A DNA stretch of 64,000 bases from Ectothiorhodospiraceae bacterium (GCA_020831845.1 JAFIFV010000075.1:62001-126000), one strand, 5' to 3'. Positions 35,597-45,736 are shown, counted from the first letter of the stretch. The notes: generated from the letters alone by a model not told the origin. Numbers and translations: made by a program.

Positions 35597-36033
35597 TTCA
35601 GTTTCTTGACGCGTTCGGACGGGCTGATCACGTCGGTGAGGCGTATGCCGAAACGTTCGTTGACCACGACCACTTCGCCATGGGCGATCAGTGTTCCATT
35701 GACCAGCACGTCCAGCGGTTCGCCCGCCAGCCGGTCCAGTTCCACCACCGACCCCTGGTTGAGCTGTAGCAGGTTGCGGATGCTCATGCGGGTGCGACCG
35801 ATCTCCATGGCCAGCGTGACCGGAATATCCAGGATCACGTCCAGGTTCACGTTCTCGTCGCCGTCGGCGGCGCTCTCGTCGGTGAGCCCCTCGAGCCCCG
35901 CCCGGCGTACGCCGCCTTCCTCCTTGGTGGCCGGTGCCGGCTCAGGGGCATCGGCCTGCTCCTGCTCCGCCAGCGCCGCCTCCCAATCGTCGGCCGCCTG
36001 CTGTTCTTCGGGGGACTTGTTCTCGTCACTCAT
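35593..36033 (-). CDS. fliN: flagellar motor switch protein FliN
   Basis: A 146-residue C-ring protein. Residues after about 60 form the SpoA domain (LDVILDIPVTLAMEIGRTRM, LLQLNQGSVVELDRLAGEPL, GEVVVVNERFGIRLTDVISP). The first ~60 residues are acidic and probably disordered. It works with FliM and FliG to set motor direction. It overlaps fliM by 4 bp and fliO by 4 bp. Confidence 0.96.
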   Translation of the reverse strand: MSDENKSPEEQQAADDWEAALAEQEQADAPEPAPATKEEGGVRRAGLEGLTDESAADGDENVNLDVILDIPVTLAMEIGRTRMSIRNLLQLNQGSVVELDRLAGEPLDVLVNGTLIAHGEVVVVNERFGIRLTDVISPSERVKKLK

Positions 36034-37037
36034 GATTTCTTGCTCCTCGGAACCAGCGGCGAATCATGCTCCACCCGCACCTGTTCCAGTACCTTGATGG
36101 CGGCATGCCCCTCGGACTCGCCATAGCGCCCACGCAGTATGGGCACATCCTCGGCCTTGACCGTCACCATCTCGGGAATCTCGCAGGGAATGACGTCCCC
36201 CGGCTTGAGCCGGCGCAGATCCCGCAGACTGATCGTGACCTCGGTAAGAATACTGCTCAACTCCACCTCGGCGCCCTTCATTTCCTCGCGCAGGGAACGC
36301 GTCCAGCGCTCGTCCACCTCGTTGCGGTCGCTCTGCACCCCGGCGTTGAGCTGTTCGCGGATTGGCTCGATATTGGTGTACGGAATGGTGACATGGAATT
36401 CGCCGCCACCACCATCCAGCTCCACATTGAAGCGACAGACCACCACCACTTCGGAGGGGCTGACGATGTTGGCGAACTGCGGGTTCACCTCGGAGCTGGA
36501 GTACTCGAACTCCACAGGCAGCACCGGAGCCCAGGCTTCCTGCAGGTCGGCAAAAGCCTGATCCAGCACCATGCGTACCACCCGTAGTTCGGTGCTGGTG
36601 AATTCCCGCCCCTCGATCTTGGTGTAATAGCGTCCATCACCGCCGAAGAAGTTGTCCACCAGCACGAAGACCAGCTTGGGGTCGACGATGCACAGCGAAT
36701 TCCCCCGCAGCGGGTGGATTCGCACGATGTTCAGGCTGGTGGGCACGAACAGCGTGTGCACGTATTCGCCGAACTTGATCATGTCCACGCCCACCACCGA
36801 GACTTCCGGCGTACGGCGCAGCATGTTGAACAGCCCGATGCGGAACAGACGCGCGAAGCGCTCGTTGATCATTTCCAGCGTGGGCATGCGCCCACGGACG
36901 ATACGCTCCTGGCTCTGGAAGTCGAAGGCACGCGCCTGGCCGGGATTGACCGGCTCGTCGTCGGCGATATCCCCGTCGTCGATGCCGTGCAGCAGGGCAT
37001 CGATTTCGTCCTGGGAGAGTATGTCCTGGTTCGCCAT
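36030..37037 (-). CDS. fliM: flagellar motor switch protein FliM
   Basis: A 335-residue C-ring protein. The N-terminal peptide DILSQDEIDALLHGI (residues 5-19) is the CheY-P docking site. The middle domain binds FliG (GRMPTLEMINERFARLFRIG) and the C-terminal SpoA-like domain binds FliN. ATG at 37037, 2 bp after the fliL stop. It receives the chemotaxis signal made by the CheA/CheY genes elsewhere in the window. Confidence 0.97.
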   Translation of the reverse strand: MANQDILSQDEIDALLHGIDDGDIADDEPVNPGQARAFDFQSQERIVRGRMPTLEMINERFARLFRIGLFNMLRRTPEVSVVGVDMIKFGEYVHTLFVPTSLNIVRIHPLRGNSLCIVDPKLVFVLVDNFFGGDGRYYTKIEGREFTSTELRVVRMVLDQAFADLQEAWAPVLPVEFEYSSSEVNPQFANIVSPSEVVVVCRFNVELDGGGGEFHVTIPYTNIEPIREQLNAGVQSDRNEVDERWTRSLREEMKGAEVELSSILTEVTISLRDLRRLKPGDVIPCEIPEMVTVKAEDVPILRGRYGESEGHAAIKVLEQVRVEHDSPLVPRSKKS

Positions 37038-37039
37038 TG

Positions 37040-37558
37040 CTACTGCATCACGAAGCTGGTGAAAAACACGCCCTCGACCTCGCCGGGAACGCGTTGTCGC
37101 ATCAGAATGTCGTTGATCTCGCTCTTCGTCTCCTCGCGCAGCGCTTCCTTGCCCTCGCGCGTGAGCAGCGCATCGTAATCCTGACTACTGTAGAGCAGGA
37201 TGAGGCTGTTACGCACCATGGGCATGTGTTCGGCCAGGCCGTCGAGCGTGGACTGCTGTCGCGCCATGACCTGAACGGTGGTCTGCAGCACCCGCGCTCG
37301 GGCGCCCTGGCCCGCACCGAGATTCACGGTGAGACGTTCCAGCTCCTTGTAGATCGGCGGGCCGCCGGGAGGTGGGGCGGCGACTTCCGGCGAGCGTTCC
37401 TCCGCACTGCCGGCGACCGCCATCGGCGCGTCGTCGTCGCCGCCAAACACGCCGGCGAGATACAGCGCCGCCCCCGTTCCCGTCAGCATCAGCACGAAAA
37501 CAAGAAGTATCAGTATGATGATGAGCTTGCTAGCGCCCTTCTGCCTGTTCCCCGACAT
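37040..37558 (-). CDS. fliL: flagellar basal body protein FliL
   Basis: A 172-residue single-pass inner-membrane protein (helix LIIILILLVFVLMLTGTGAA, about 11-30) with a periplasmic domain (LERLTVNLGAGQGARARVLQ and the C-terminal REETKSEINDILMR). It sits by the stator ring and supports torque. It is followed by fliM after 2 bp. The fliK-fliL gap of about 150 bp has no promoter I can name. Confidence 0.94.
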   Translation of the reverse strand: MSGNRQKGASKLIIILILLVFVLMLTGTGAALYLAGVFGGDDDAPMAVAGSAEERSPEVAAPPPGGPPIYKELERLTVNLGAGQGARARVLQTTVQVMARQQSTLDGLAEHMPMVRNSLILLYSSQDYDALLTREGKEALREETKSEINDILMRQRVPGEVEGVFFTSFVMQ

Positions 37559-37707
37559 GGGTGTCCTCTACCACTTCATACAGAAACGCCCCCGGGGGAA
37601 GCGCCGTCAAGAGGTGGCCATTCTACGCACATGCAGGCCACCGGTTACAGACAGGGTATCGGCCTGCGCGCGGTTTTCCTGAGGCCGGCGCCACCGCGCC
37701 AGCCGAC

Positions 37708-38664
37708 TCAGGCGTAGTGATCCACCAGCCCGCGAGGCTCCAGCGGCTGAGACTGGGCTTGCTCCTCGTCCTGCTCGGCGCTCTGCTGCCCCCAGTTGTC
37801 GCGCTCGCGGTCATCGTCCCTGGCCTGCTGCTGCTGATCACGTGCGACATCGACATCCACTTCGCCGTGGCCGTTCTCCTGCATCATCAGGCGCAGGCGC
37901 GGAATCTCCGATTCCAGCGCCTCCCGCGTCACCGCGTGCTGCGCGGTGAACACGACCGAGGTCTTGTCATCCTTCATCGAGATATTCACTTCCAGCGGCC
38001 CCAGTTCACGGGGGTTCAACTGGATACGTGCCTGCTGGACACCCTGGTTGGCCATCACCATCAGCCGCTCACCCACCGCCTGCCCCCAGCCCGGGCGGTC
38101 CATGCCGGTGTGGACGGTGTAGGACGGAACACCAGCGCGCTGCGTACCGTCGAGCATCTGCGCGGTCTGAGCATAGCTCTGCAACACGGCAACGCTCTCG
38201 GAGCGCACCGGCAACGGCATATCGTCCACGTCCACGGATTCGGGCGAGGCTGCCTGCGCCTGCAACTGCTGGCGTAGCTGGACCTGCTCCAGCAGCGCCA
38301 GGCGGGCGGCGAGCTGCTGCCCGGGCTCCTTGCCCTTTGTCTGAAGCTCGGTGCCGACCGCATCCTGCAGCAGCGCCAGCACCGCCTCGTGGGCATGGCC
38401 TTCATCATCGGCTTCCGACAGCACGACCGGCATGTCCATCGCGAAATGCGGCAAGTCTTCCGTCTCCAGCGGCAAGTATTTGCCGCCCTCCCCGGCCAGC
38501 CACGCTTCCAGGTCCTCCAGCGAAAAATCCATGTCCCGGAAGGCATCGGAGTCCAGCAGCGCCTCCAGGAACGCCCGGTTTTCGGGGTCTTTCAGCGTTC
38601 TGACATCAAGGCTGTCGCCGCCCAGACCTCCCAGGAACGACTGCAGCATATTCAGGCCTTGCAT
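37708..38664 (-). CDS. fliK: flagellar hook-length control protein FliK
   Basis: A 318-residue secreted molecular ruler. The N-terminal part is variable. The C-terminal switch domain (about 195-285) contains QARIQLNPRELGPLEVNISM, TSVVFTAQHAVTREALESEI and PRLRLMMQENG, the canonical FliK wording. The tail is Gln/Asp-rich. It signals FlhB to change export from hook to filament proteins. ATG at 38664. A sigma54-type promoter lies about 40 bp upstream, so it probably starts the fliKLMNOPQR-flhB transcript. Confidence 0.92.
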   Translation of the reverse strand: MQGLNMLQSFLGGLGGDSLDVRTLKDPENRAFLEALLDSDAFRDMDFSLEDLEAWLAGEGGKYLPLETEDLPHFAMDMPVVLSEADDEGHAHEAVLALLQDAVGTELQTKGKEPGQQLAARLALLEQVQLRQQLQAQAASPESVDVDDMPLPVRSESVAVLQSYAQTAQMLDGTQRAGVPSYTVHTGMDRPGWGQAVGERLMVMANQGVQQARIQLNPRELGPLEVNISMKDDKTSVVFTAQHAVTREALESEIPRLRLMMQENGHGEVDVDVARDQQQQARDDDRERDNWGQQSAEQDEEQAQSQPLEPRGLVDHYA

Positions 38665-38703
38665 GGGTTATCCCCCATCTGAAGTCATCTTGTACGGGTA
38701 TAA

Positions 38704-38719
38704 AGCAAACGGCGGGCCA
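38704..38719 (-). promoter_or_regulatory. sigma54 promoter before fliK
   Basis: On the minus strand TGGCCCGCCGTTTGCT fits the -24/-12 pattern (TGGCAC-N5-TTGCW) with the required GG-N10-GC spacing. It lies between fliJ and fliK, leaving a leader of about 30 bases. FleQ or FleR is the likely activator. Confidence 0.72.
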
Positions 38720-38738
38720 ACTGCCTCTTCCGTGACGG

Positions 38739-39176
38739 CTATTTGCGGAAGAACCGCTGCATGGCAAGCTCATCGCTACGCCGCTGCTCGGCCTGGTCGT
38801 CCTTGCGACGCTCCTCGGTGCGATAGCCATCCACCACCTTGCCCACGGCATCGGCGCGGCGCTGTTCCTCCTGCCACTGTTCACGGCAAGCCGTCAGCTG
38901 CTGCTCCAGTTCCCGCAAGTGTTTGCGCTGCTGGCCGATCGCGGTATCCAGCTTGGCAATGAAGGCATTGAAATCGCGAAGCCGGAATGCATCCATGGCC
39001 ACGCCTTCCTGATTCACGGCCCCGTTCAGGTAATCGTTGCGGAAATCCTCCAGTTGCTGGAGGCGTTCGCGCTCATGCTGCACCTGCTCCCCAACGCGCG
39101 CCATCTCGCGGGCGGCCCGGTCCGCCTTGTTGCCCAGCACACCCTGGACGGTTTCCATCCGCTTGATGCGGGTCAC
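38739..39176 (-). CDS. fliJ: flagellar export chaperone FliJ
   Basis: A 145-residue coiled-coil protein that works with the FliI/FliH ATPase complex. It starts at a GTG (39176), giving MTRIKRMETVQGVLGNKADR, the usual FliJ beginning and length; upstream in-frame codons overlap fliI and look non-coding. Long helical text QLEDFRNDYLNGAV and RKHLRELEQQLTACREQW supports the antiparallel coiled coil. An AAGG lies about 11 bases before the start. It follows fliI after 46 bp. Confidence 0.9.
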   Translation of the reverse strand: MTRIKRMETVQGVLGNKADRAAREMARVGEQVQHERERLQQLEDFRNDYLNGAVNQEGVAMDAFRLRDFNAFIAKLDTAIGQQRKHLRELEQQLTACREQWQEEQRRADAVGKVVDGYRTEERRKDDQAEQRRSDELAMQRFFRK

Positions 39177-39222
39177 GTTGTCGTCAACCTTGTTGTCATG
39201 GGAGTCGGCCCGGCCACAGTCA

Positions 39223-40566
39223 TCAATCCTCGAACAGCGCCTGCAGTTCGCCCAGGCTGGCATCCAGCGTCTCGGCTTCCCGCAGATCCTGCCGCAGGAA
39301 GGCGTTGAGCCTGTCACGGTATTCCATCGCCTCGTCCACCCTCGGGTCGCTGCCTCGCTGGTAGGCGCCGACGCTGATCAGGTCGCGATGCTGCTCGTAG
39401 GTACCGTACAACTGCTTGAAGCGTTGGGCCAGCGCCCGGTGTCGGTCCTCGGTGATGTTCATCATCGCACGGCTCACTGACTGCTCGATATCGATAGCCG
39501 GATAGTGCCCGGCATCCGCCAGTTGGCGGGTCAGCACCACATGGCCGTCCAGTATTGCCCGGGCAGCATCGGCGATGGGTTCGTTCTGGTCGTCACCCTC
39601 CACCAGGACGGTGTAGAAGGCGGTGATCGAACCCGCGCCCTCGGCGCCATTGCCAGCGCGCTCCACCAGCCGCGGCAACTTGGCGAAAACGGACGGCGGA
39701 TACCCTTTGGTTGTGGGAGGTTCCCCGATGGACAGACCGATTTCCCGCTGCGCCTGGGCGAATCGGGTCAGGGAATCCATCAGCAGCAGCACCTGCTTGC
39801 CCTGGTCACGGAAGTACTCGGCAATGGCGGTGGCCTGCATGGCGCCGTGCAGGCGCATCAGCGGCGAGGCATCCGCCGGCGCGGCAACCACCACCGAACG
39901 CTTCAGTCCCTCCGGCCCGAGGATGTCATCGATGAATTCCTTCACTTCGCGGCCACGTTCACCGATCAGACCGACCACCACCACGTCGGCATCGGTATAG
40001 CGGGTCATCATGCCCAGCAGGACACTCTTGCCGACACCACTGCCAGCGAACAAACCCATACGCTGTCCGCGGCCGACGGTCAGCAGCGCGTTAATGGCAC
40101 GCACACCCACGTCCAGTGGCTTGCGGATCGGCGCACGGGACAGCGGATTCACCGCGCGGCCGAGCAAGGGCATGCGCTGATTTGCACGCAGCGGCCCGCG
40201 ACCGTCCAGCGGCTGGCCGGAACCGTCGATGATGCGGCCCAGCAGATGATCCCCCACCGGCGCTTCGTAGATGCCCTCGTGGGGCGTTACCACGGCATCG
40301 GGCGTCAGACCCTGGATATCGCCGGTGGGCATCAGGTAGAGGCTTTCACCGGCGAAACCCACCACTTCCGCCTCGATGCTGGTGCCACCGGGGGTGCTGA
40401 CCGTGCAGCGCGCGCCGACCGGTGCCTGGCAACCTTCCGCTTCCAGTGTCAGCCCCACCATGCGACGCAGGCGCCCGGTCACCACCAGCCGAGGCGGCTC
40501 CAGCTCCTGCCGGCGCCGTTGCAAGCCCGACATCAGGCGGTGACTGCGCTGTGTGTCGGCGGTCAT
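39223..40566 (-). CDS. fliI: flagellum-specific ATPase FliI
   Basis: A 447-residue F1-beta-like ATPase that powers unfolding and release of export substrates. Walker A is [15 protein letters not shown]; Walker B is [30 protein letters not shown] matches the catalytic Glu loop. The length is typical (~450). It overlaps fliH by 4 bp at its ATG and precedes fliJ. Confidence 0.97.
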   Translation of the reverse strand: MTADTQRSHRLMSGLQRRRQELEPPRLVVTGRLRRMVGLTLEAEGCQAPVGARCTVSTPGGTSIEAEVVGFAGESLYLMPTGDIQGLTPDAVVTPHEGIYEAPVGDHLLGRIIDGSGQPLDGRGPLRANQRMPLLGRAVNPLSRAPIRKPLDVGVRAINALLTVGRGQRMGLFAGSGVGKSVLLGMMTRYTDADVVVVGLIGERGREVKEFIDDILGPEGLKRSVVVAAPADASPLMRLHGAMQATAIAEYFRDQGKQVLLLMDSLTRFAQAQREIGLSIGEPPTTKGYPPSVFAKLPRLVERAGNGAEGAGSITAFYTVLVEGDDQNEPIADAARAILDGHVVLTRQLADAGHYPAIDIEQSVSRAMMNITEDRHRALAQRFKQLYGTYEQHRDLISVGAYQRGSDPRVDEAMEYRDRLNAFLRQDLREAETLDASLGELQALFED

Positions 40567-41312
40567 TCCACAGGCTCTCCGGGGTTCTGGTCGTCGTTGT
40601 CCCGCGTGCCGCCCAGCACCTGACTGGCCAGCTGGTTCAGACGCCGCTCCATTGTCGCATCGATCTGGGAGTTCTCCGCCTTGACCAGACAGCCACCCCG
40701 CCCCACCGAGGCATCCTCGACCAGGCGCCAGGCCCCTTCGTCGCTGGAGACTCCTTTTTCGGACAGGAAGCGGTGGTCTTCGGGATTCACGTGAACGCGT
40801 ATCTCCCTCGCTGCCATCGGCAGTATCGCGATTGCCTGTCGAATCACCGCCATCACCTCACCGGGCTGGGTTTGCAGTTCACGGTGCACCACCTGTCTGG
40901 CCACCGCGAGGCTCAGTTCGGCGAGCTGTTGCTCGACGTCCTCATCCAGGTGCCGCAGCGGTTCGGCAAGCGTCGCCATCTGCGAACGGAGGCTGTCCAG
41001 CTGTTGTTCGAGTTCCTGCAGGCGGGCATCGTATTCCTCCCGCCCGGCCTTCCTGCCTTCCTCCAGTCCGGCTTCGTATCCGGCAGACCGGCCTTCGGCG
41101 TGACCTTCGTCATGCGCGGCCTGGCGGATCTGTTCCAGTTCCTCGGCGGTCGGCAAGCGGGGAGCGTGCTCCTCCTCGGCCTCTGCTTCACCGGCTCCGC
41201 CGTGGTCGTCGAAGTCCGGCTCATGGTCGGCATCGGCCATGACAGGCAGCTTCCAGCGGCTGACCGTTCCACGCCGCACTTCCTCGTCACGAATGATCTG
41301 GGTGATCGCCAT
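40563..41312 (-). CDS. fliH: flagellar export ATPase regulator FliH
   Basis: A 249-residue protein. The middle contains small-residue-spaced helices with repeated Gly/Ala ([20 protein letters not shown]), the GxxxG repeat region characteristic of FliH. The C-terminal domain ([15 protein letters not shown]) resembles the F1 delta subunit and binds FliI. The N-terminus is variable and acidic. Its ATG shares one base with the fliG stop (TGATG) and its end overlaps fliI by 4 bp. Confidence 0.93.
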   Translation of the reverse strand: MAITQIIRDEEVRRGTVSRWKLPVMADADHEPDFDDHGGAGEAEAEEEHAPRLPTAEELEQIRQAAHDEGHAEGRSAGYEAGLEEGRKAGREEYDARLQELEQQLDSLRSQMATLAEPLRHLDEDVEQQLAELSLAVARQVVHRELQTQPGEVMAVIRQAIAILPMAAREIRVHVNPEDHRFLSEKGVSSDEGAWRLVEDASVGRGGCLVKAENSQIDATMERRLNQLASQVLGGTRDNDDQNPGEPVE

Positions 41313-42319
41313 CAGACGTATTCATCCCCGCCGCCGCCGAGAGAGATCGTGCCTTCGTCGGACATGCGCTTGGCCACCGACAGGATTTCCTTCTGCGCCT
41401 GTTCCACTTCGCTGACGCGGACCGGGCCGCGCGCTTCCAGGTCGTCCTGCAGCATTTCGGCTGCCCGGCGCGACAGATTCTTGAGGAACTTGTCCTTGAG
41501 CGAATCGTCCGCACCCTTCAGCGCCAGCACCAGCAGTTCGGAGCTGATCTCGCGAAGCAGCGCCTGGATGCTGCGGTCGTCGACATCGTTGAGGTCGGCG
41601 AAGGTGAACATCAGATCCTGGATCTTCTCGCTCAACTCCTGGTCTGTTTCCGCCACGTGTTCCATCAACGGGCTTTCCACGCTGCTGTCCAGGTAGTTGA
41701 GAATGTTCGCCGCCGCCTGCAGCCCACCGATGGACGAGGACTTGATACGCTGCTTGCCGGAGAACTGGCGTTCCATGATTTCGTCCAGCTCCTGCAATGC
41801 TGCAGGCTGAATACCCCCCAGCGTCGCTACGCGCATGAGGATGTCGTGCCGGGTGCGCTCGGGCAGCTCGGCCAGCACCTCCGCCGCATGATCGGAATCC
41901 AGGTAGGCCAGCACGATGGCGATGATCTGGGGATGCTCCAGCCGCAGCATTTCAGCCACCGTCTTGCCGTCCAGCCACTTCAGCTGTTCCAGCCCGCGGG
42001 TGTTGCCACCCATCAGGATGCGGTCGATGATGCCGCCAGCCTTGTCCTCGCCCAGCGCCTTTACCAGCACCGAGCGGATGTATTCGGTATTGCCGATCCC
42101 CAGGGAGGTCTGCTGCGTGACCGTGGTGACGAAATCGTCCATCACGCTGTTGACCTTGTCCTTGGTGACATTCTGTACCGAGGCCATGGCCTGGCCCAGC
42201 ACCTGTACCTCCTTGGGTCCCAGATGCTTCATCACCGAGGCCGCGGAATCCTCGCCCAGGCTCATCAGGAACACGGCGGCGCGCTCGGCACCACTGAGTT
42301 TGGCTTCGTTATCGTTCAT
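41312..42319 (-). CDS. fliG: flagellar motor switch protein FliG
   Basis: A 335-residue rotor protein. N-terminal domain binds FliF (AAVFLMSLGEDSAASVMKHL), the middle contains the EHPQ motif (RLEHPQIIAIVLAYL), and the C-terminal domain holds the charged torque helix (LLREISSELLVLALKGADDS, NLSRRAAEMLQDDLEARGPV). It converts ion flow at the stator into rotation. It overlaps fliF by 11 bp and touches fliH. Confidence 0.97.
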   Translation of the reverse strand: MNDNEAKLSGAERAAVFLMSLGEDSAASVMKHLGPKEVQVLGQAMASVQNVTKDKVNSVMDDFVTTVTQQTSLGIGNTEYIRSVLVKALGEDKAGGIIDRILMGGNTRGLEQLKWLDGKTVAEMLRLEHPQIIAIVLAYLDSDHAAEVLAELPERTRHDILMRVATLGGIQPAALQELDEIMERQFSGKQRIKSSSIGGLQAAANILNYLDSSVESPLMEHVAETDQELSEKIQDLMFTFADLNDVDDRSIQALLREISSELLVLALKGADDSLKDKFLKNLSRRAAEMLQDDLEARGPVRVSEVEQAQKEILSVAKRMSDEGTISLGGGGDEYV

Positions 42320-44024
42320 CTTCGCTCAACCAGTTCTTGATGACATTGGCGGCCAGCGCCGGCTCCTGTTCCACGAGCTCCTTCGCCGCCTCCAGCCGCT
42401 CCTTGTGCGCCGAGGGGACGTTCGCCTGCTCCATGTACTGCTCGATGCTGCCGCTGGCGACATCCGGTCCGGTCAGGCGCCTGGACTCTTCCGCGGTGGT
42501 ATCGTCAGCGCCCAGTCGATCCGGTTGGGTGTCGTCCTGGCGCACGGGTCCCTTGCCCACGAGTGCGTTCACCAGCGGCCGGATGACCATGAAGATCAGC
42601 GCCAGACCCAGCAGCGCGGAAACCACCCAGCGCCCCAGGTCCCTGGTCCACGGCTGCTCCCAGAACGGGACTGCCGGCATATCATCCGCCACAGCGACGT
42701 CCTGGAATGCGGCGCTGATCACATTGACGTTGTCGCCCCGGTTGGCGTCGAAGCCAACGGCGTCCTGGACCAGCGCGGTGAGTCGGTCCAGCTCTGCCTG
42801 GTCCATCGGCTGGCGTACCATCTCGCCACCTTCACCCTCCACCAGCGGCTGGTCCACCAGCACGGCGACCGTCAAACGCTGTATGCCGCCCTGCGCCTGC
42901 CGGCTATGGCGTATGGTCTTGCCCACCTCGTAGTTGCGGGTGGCGGAGTTGGTCAGGTTGAACGGCATGGCCGCCGCATTGAATACATCCTCGTCCTCGC
43001 CGCCGATCACACCCTGGCCTGGCGGCTGGTTGGTCAGCGCGCCGGGGATGCCCATCGCCATATCGCTGCGGTCGCGCCGCTCTTCCAGCACCTGCTCGCT
43101 GCGGATCACGGTGGAATCCGGGTCGAACAGTTCTTCCGTGCTCTCGCGGTGGGAGAAATCGATGACGGTATTGACCTGGGCCTTGACGCGCCCCGCGCCG
43201 ACGATGGGTGTCAGCAAGTCCTCGACGCGGCGGACGTAGGTGGACTCCACCCGCTGCTGGTAGTCGAATTGTCGACCGGAGAGACCCAGCGAGTCGGAAT
43301 CCGGGTCACGGGTGAGCAGGTTGCCCCGCTGGTCCACCACCGACACACGCTCCTCGGTCAGGTTCGGCACGCTGCTGGAAACCAGGTGGACAATGGCCTG
43401 CACCTGCTGCTGATTCAACGAGCGGTTGCCCTGGAGCGCCAGCACCACGGACGCGCTGGGCTGGCTGGTTTCCCGGATGAACACGGTTTCCCTGGGAACC
43501 GCCAGGTGCACGCGCGCATTCTCCACCGCCCCCAGGCTCATGATGGACCGGGCAAGCTCGGTTTCCAGCGCGCGCTGGAAGCGGGCGTTTTCCATGAACT
43601 GACTGGTACCGAAGCCCTGGTCTTCCTGCAGCAACTCGTAGCCGATGCCCTGCCCGCGGGGCAGCCCCTGCCCGGCCAGGAACAGGCGGGTTTCGTGGAT
43701 CTGGCTTGAGGGCACGCGGATGGCCCCGGTATCCCGGTCGATGCGGAAATCCATGTCCGCCGTGCGCAGCGCCTCCACGACGCGGGCACGTTCTTCCTCC
43801 GGGAGGCTGGAGTAGACCGTACGGTAACTCGGCTGCTGGGCCCAGAAGAACAGGCCCAGCGCCATGGCCACGGCCAGGGCCAGACCGACGATCAGCCCCA
43901 CCTGGCGGAGGTTGCCGTTGCTGAAGTACTCGTCGAAGAACCGCTGGCGCGGGGAAACGGTTTCCTCGCTGCCGGCGGTTAGGCCGCTGCCCTGGGTCGG
44001 GGTCAATGCCTGGGATTCAGCCAT
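42309..44024 (-). CDS. fliF: flagellar MS-ring protein FliF
   Basis: A 571-residue inner-membrane ring protein, the first structure built. Two membrane helices (about 38-60, VGLIVGLALAVAMALGLFFW, and about 450-470, VVSALLGLALIFMVIRPLV) frame the periplasmic ring domains (VSVVDQRGNLLTRD, YVRRVEDLLTPIVGAGRVKA). The extreme C-terminus (NVIKNWLSEDE) is the FliG-binding tail. ATG at 44024, 22 bp after fliE. Confidence 0.97.
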   Translation of the reverse strand: MAESQALTPTQGSGLTAGSEETVSPRQRFFDEYFSNGNLRQVGLIVGLALAVAMALGLFFWAQQPSYRTVYSSLPEEERARVVEALRTADMDFRIDRDTGAIRVPSSQIHETRLFLAGQGLPRGQGIGYELLQEDQGFGTSQFMENARFQRALETELARSIMSLGAVENARVHLAVPRETVFIRETSQPSASVVLALQGNRSLNQQQVQAIVHLVSSSVPNLTEERVSVVDQRGNLLTRDPDSDSLGLSGRQFDYQQRVESTYVRRVEDLLTPIVGAGRVKAQVNTVIDFSHRESTEELFDPDSTVIRSEQVLEERRDRSDMAMGIPGALTNQPPGQGVIGGEDEDVFNAAAMPFNLTNSATRNYEVGKTIRHSRQAQGGIQRLTVAVLVDQPLVEGEGGEMVRQPMDQAELDRLTALVQDAVGFDANRGDNVNVISAAFQDVAVADDMPAVPFWEQPWTRDLGRWVVSALLGLALIFMVIRPLVNALVGKGPVRQDDTQPDRLGADDTTAEESRRLTGPDVASGSIEQYMEQANVPSAHKERLEAAKELVEQEPALAANVIKNWLSEDER

Positions 44025-44046
44025 GATGCGTCCTCGTCACCAACCG

Positions 44047-44376
44047 TCAGACCGGCATGTTGAAAATATCGCGGTAGGCCTCAACCAACTGGTTGCGGAC
44101 CTGCTTGGTGGCCTCGAACGCCACCCGGGATTGCTGCATCGACACCATGACTTCAGTCAACGGAATGTCCTCGCCACGGGCGAAGGCGTCGGCCTGGGCT
44201 CCGGCAGTCTGCTGCATATCGTTCACCTGATGGATGGCCGACTTCAGCGCCCCGGCAAAGCCACTCTGCCCTGTCGCCGTCACGGCGTCATCGGACTCGT
44301 TTCGCGCCTGTCCTGCCATGGCCTGCATTTCCTGCAGCATACGGATAGCGGCGTTGACGTTGTTCACCCCGTTCAT
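44047..44376 (-). CDS. fliE: flagellar hook-basal body complex protein FliE
   Basis: A 109-residue rod adaptor protein linking the MS ring to the rod. The C-terminal text VMVSMQQSRVAFEATKQVRN-QLVEAY is the family signature, and GFAGALKSAIHQVNDMQ precedes it. It is the first gene of the fliEFGHIJ group, 40 bp after fleR. I could not find a good sigma54 site directly before it, so it may be read through from fleR. Confidence 0.95.
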   Translation of the reverse strand: MNGVNNVNAAIRMLQEMQAMAGQARNESDDAVTATGQSGFAGALKSAIHQVNDMQQTAGAQADAFARGEDIPLTEVMVSMQQSRVAFEATKQVRNQLVEAYRDIFNMPV

Positions 44377-44416
44377 ATCAGACCTCTTTCATCCTTGCCG
44401 TGACGGCGGTCCCGTC

Positions 44417-45736
44417 TCAGGCGTATTCCGCGTTGTGGCCGTTGGGGACACTGAACCCCTGTTCACGCATCCGCTGCAGCTTGTAGCGCAGCGTGCGCAC
44501 GCTGATACCCAGTTGCTCGGCCGTGGCCTTGCGGCTGCCTTGCTGCTGTTCCAGCGTGTCGAGAATGAGTCGGTGCTCCCGTTCCTTGAGCTTGTCGTCC
44601 AGCGATTCAGGTTCGGCCATGGCCACGTCGACACGCGGCGGATCGAAGCGCAGATCCTCCGGCCCGATACGGTCCTCTGGGCACAAGACAAGTGCCCGCT
44701 GGATGACGTTTTCCAGTTCACGCACATTGCCCGGCCAGGCATAGGAGCGCAGCCGACGGGAGGCCACCGGATCCAGCGCCGGCGGGGCGATCGGATCGGG
44801 GCAGTGACGCACGATGAAGGCTTCCGCCAGCGGCACGATGTCATCCTGGCGCTGCCGCAGGGGGGGAAGCTGCAAGGGAAACACCTGCAGACGGTAATAG
44901 AGATCTTCGCGGAAACGACCGCCAGCCACCTCCTCCCGCAGGTCACGGTTGGTGGTGGCGATCACACGCACATCGGTGGGAATCGGCGCATGACCGCAGA
45001 GGCGTTCCACTTCCCGCTCCTGCAGTACGCGCAACAGCTTGGCCTGCAGGTTGAGATCGATTTCGGACACCTCGTCCAGCAGCAGCGTGCCACCCGCCGC
45101 CTGTTCGAACTTGCCCGTATGCGTGCGATGCGCGCCGGTGAAGGCACCCTTTTCGTAGCCGAACAGCACGGCCTCAAGCATCTGCTCCGGAATCGCCGCG
45201 CAATTGACGGCGACGAACGGCCCCTTGGAACGCGGGGAATGTTCATGGATGTACCGGGCGAAAACTTCCTTGCCGGTCCCGCTTTCACCGGTCAGCATCA
45301 CCGTGACCGGACGTTCCGCCACGCGTACGGCCAGATCCATCAGTTCCCTGGTGGTTGCGTCGCAGGCCACCAGGCCGGACGGTTGGGCCTGACCGATCTG
45401 CCGTTCTACGGCAAGCAGCAGCGACTGATCCTCGTCGCGGTCCGTCAGAAAATCGACGGCCCCATCCCGGATGGCCTGCACCGCGTCACGGCCCGAACCT
45501 CCCGCCACGGTCAGCACCACGCGCGGCGCCCCGGGCCTTTGTGCAAGCAGGCGCCAGTCCCCGCTATCCATCGGCTCCACGACGGCCACCGCGAAACGCT
45601 GCTCCTGTGCCACGCGCAGCCCCTGCTCCAGACTGGCGACGGAAACAACATCGAAGCCGCCTTGCCGCAACAGCCGGAGTCGGCGCTCACGCGCCGGCTC
45701 ATCCGGGGCAATCAGCAGTAGCTTGGACTGGGACAC
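44417..45736 (-). CDS. fleR: flagellar sigma54 activator FleR/FlrC with degenerate receiver
   Basis: A 439-residue NtrC-family activator. Receiver (1-115), AAA+ domain (about 130-360; Walker [15 protein letters not shown] sigma54 contact loop, [10 protein letters not shown]) and a C-terminal Fis-type helix-turn-helix ([20 protein letters not shown]). It activates mid-stage flagellar operons. Oddly the receiver has Glu54 at the phospho-acceptor place (VVEPMDSGD), APDE instead of a DD acidic pair (residues 10-13) and Asp99 instead of the conserved Lys (FLTDR), so normal phosphorylation looks impossible. The cognate kinase gene fleS is absent. Start is a GTG at 45736 after GGAGGAAG. Confidence 0.92.
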   Translation of the reverse strand: MSQSKLLLIAPDEPARERRLRLLRQGGFDVVSVASLEQGLRVAQEQRFAVAVVEPMDSGDWRLLAQRPGAPRVVLTVAGGSGRDAVQAIRDGAVDFLTDRDEDQSLLLAVERQIGQAQPSGLVACDATTRELMDLAVRVAERPVTVMLTGESGTGKEVFARYIHEHSPRSKGPFVAVNCAAIPEQMLEAVLFGYEKGAFTGAHRTHTGKFEQAAGGTLLLDEVSEIDLNLQAKLLRVLQEREVERLCGHAPIPTDVRVIATTNRDLREEVAGGRFREDLYYRLQVFPLQLPPLRQRQDDIVPLAEAFIVRHCPDPIAPPALDPVASRRLRSYAWPGNVRELENVIQRALVLCPEDRIGPEDLRFDPPRVDVAMAEPESLDDKLKEREHRLILDTLEQQQGSRKATAEQLGISVRTLRYKLQRMREQGFSVPNGHNAEYA

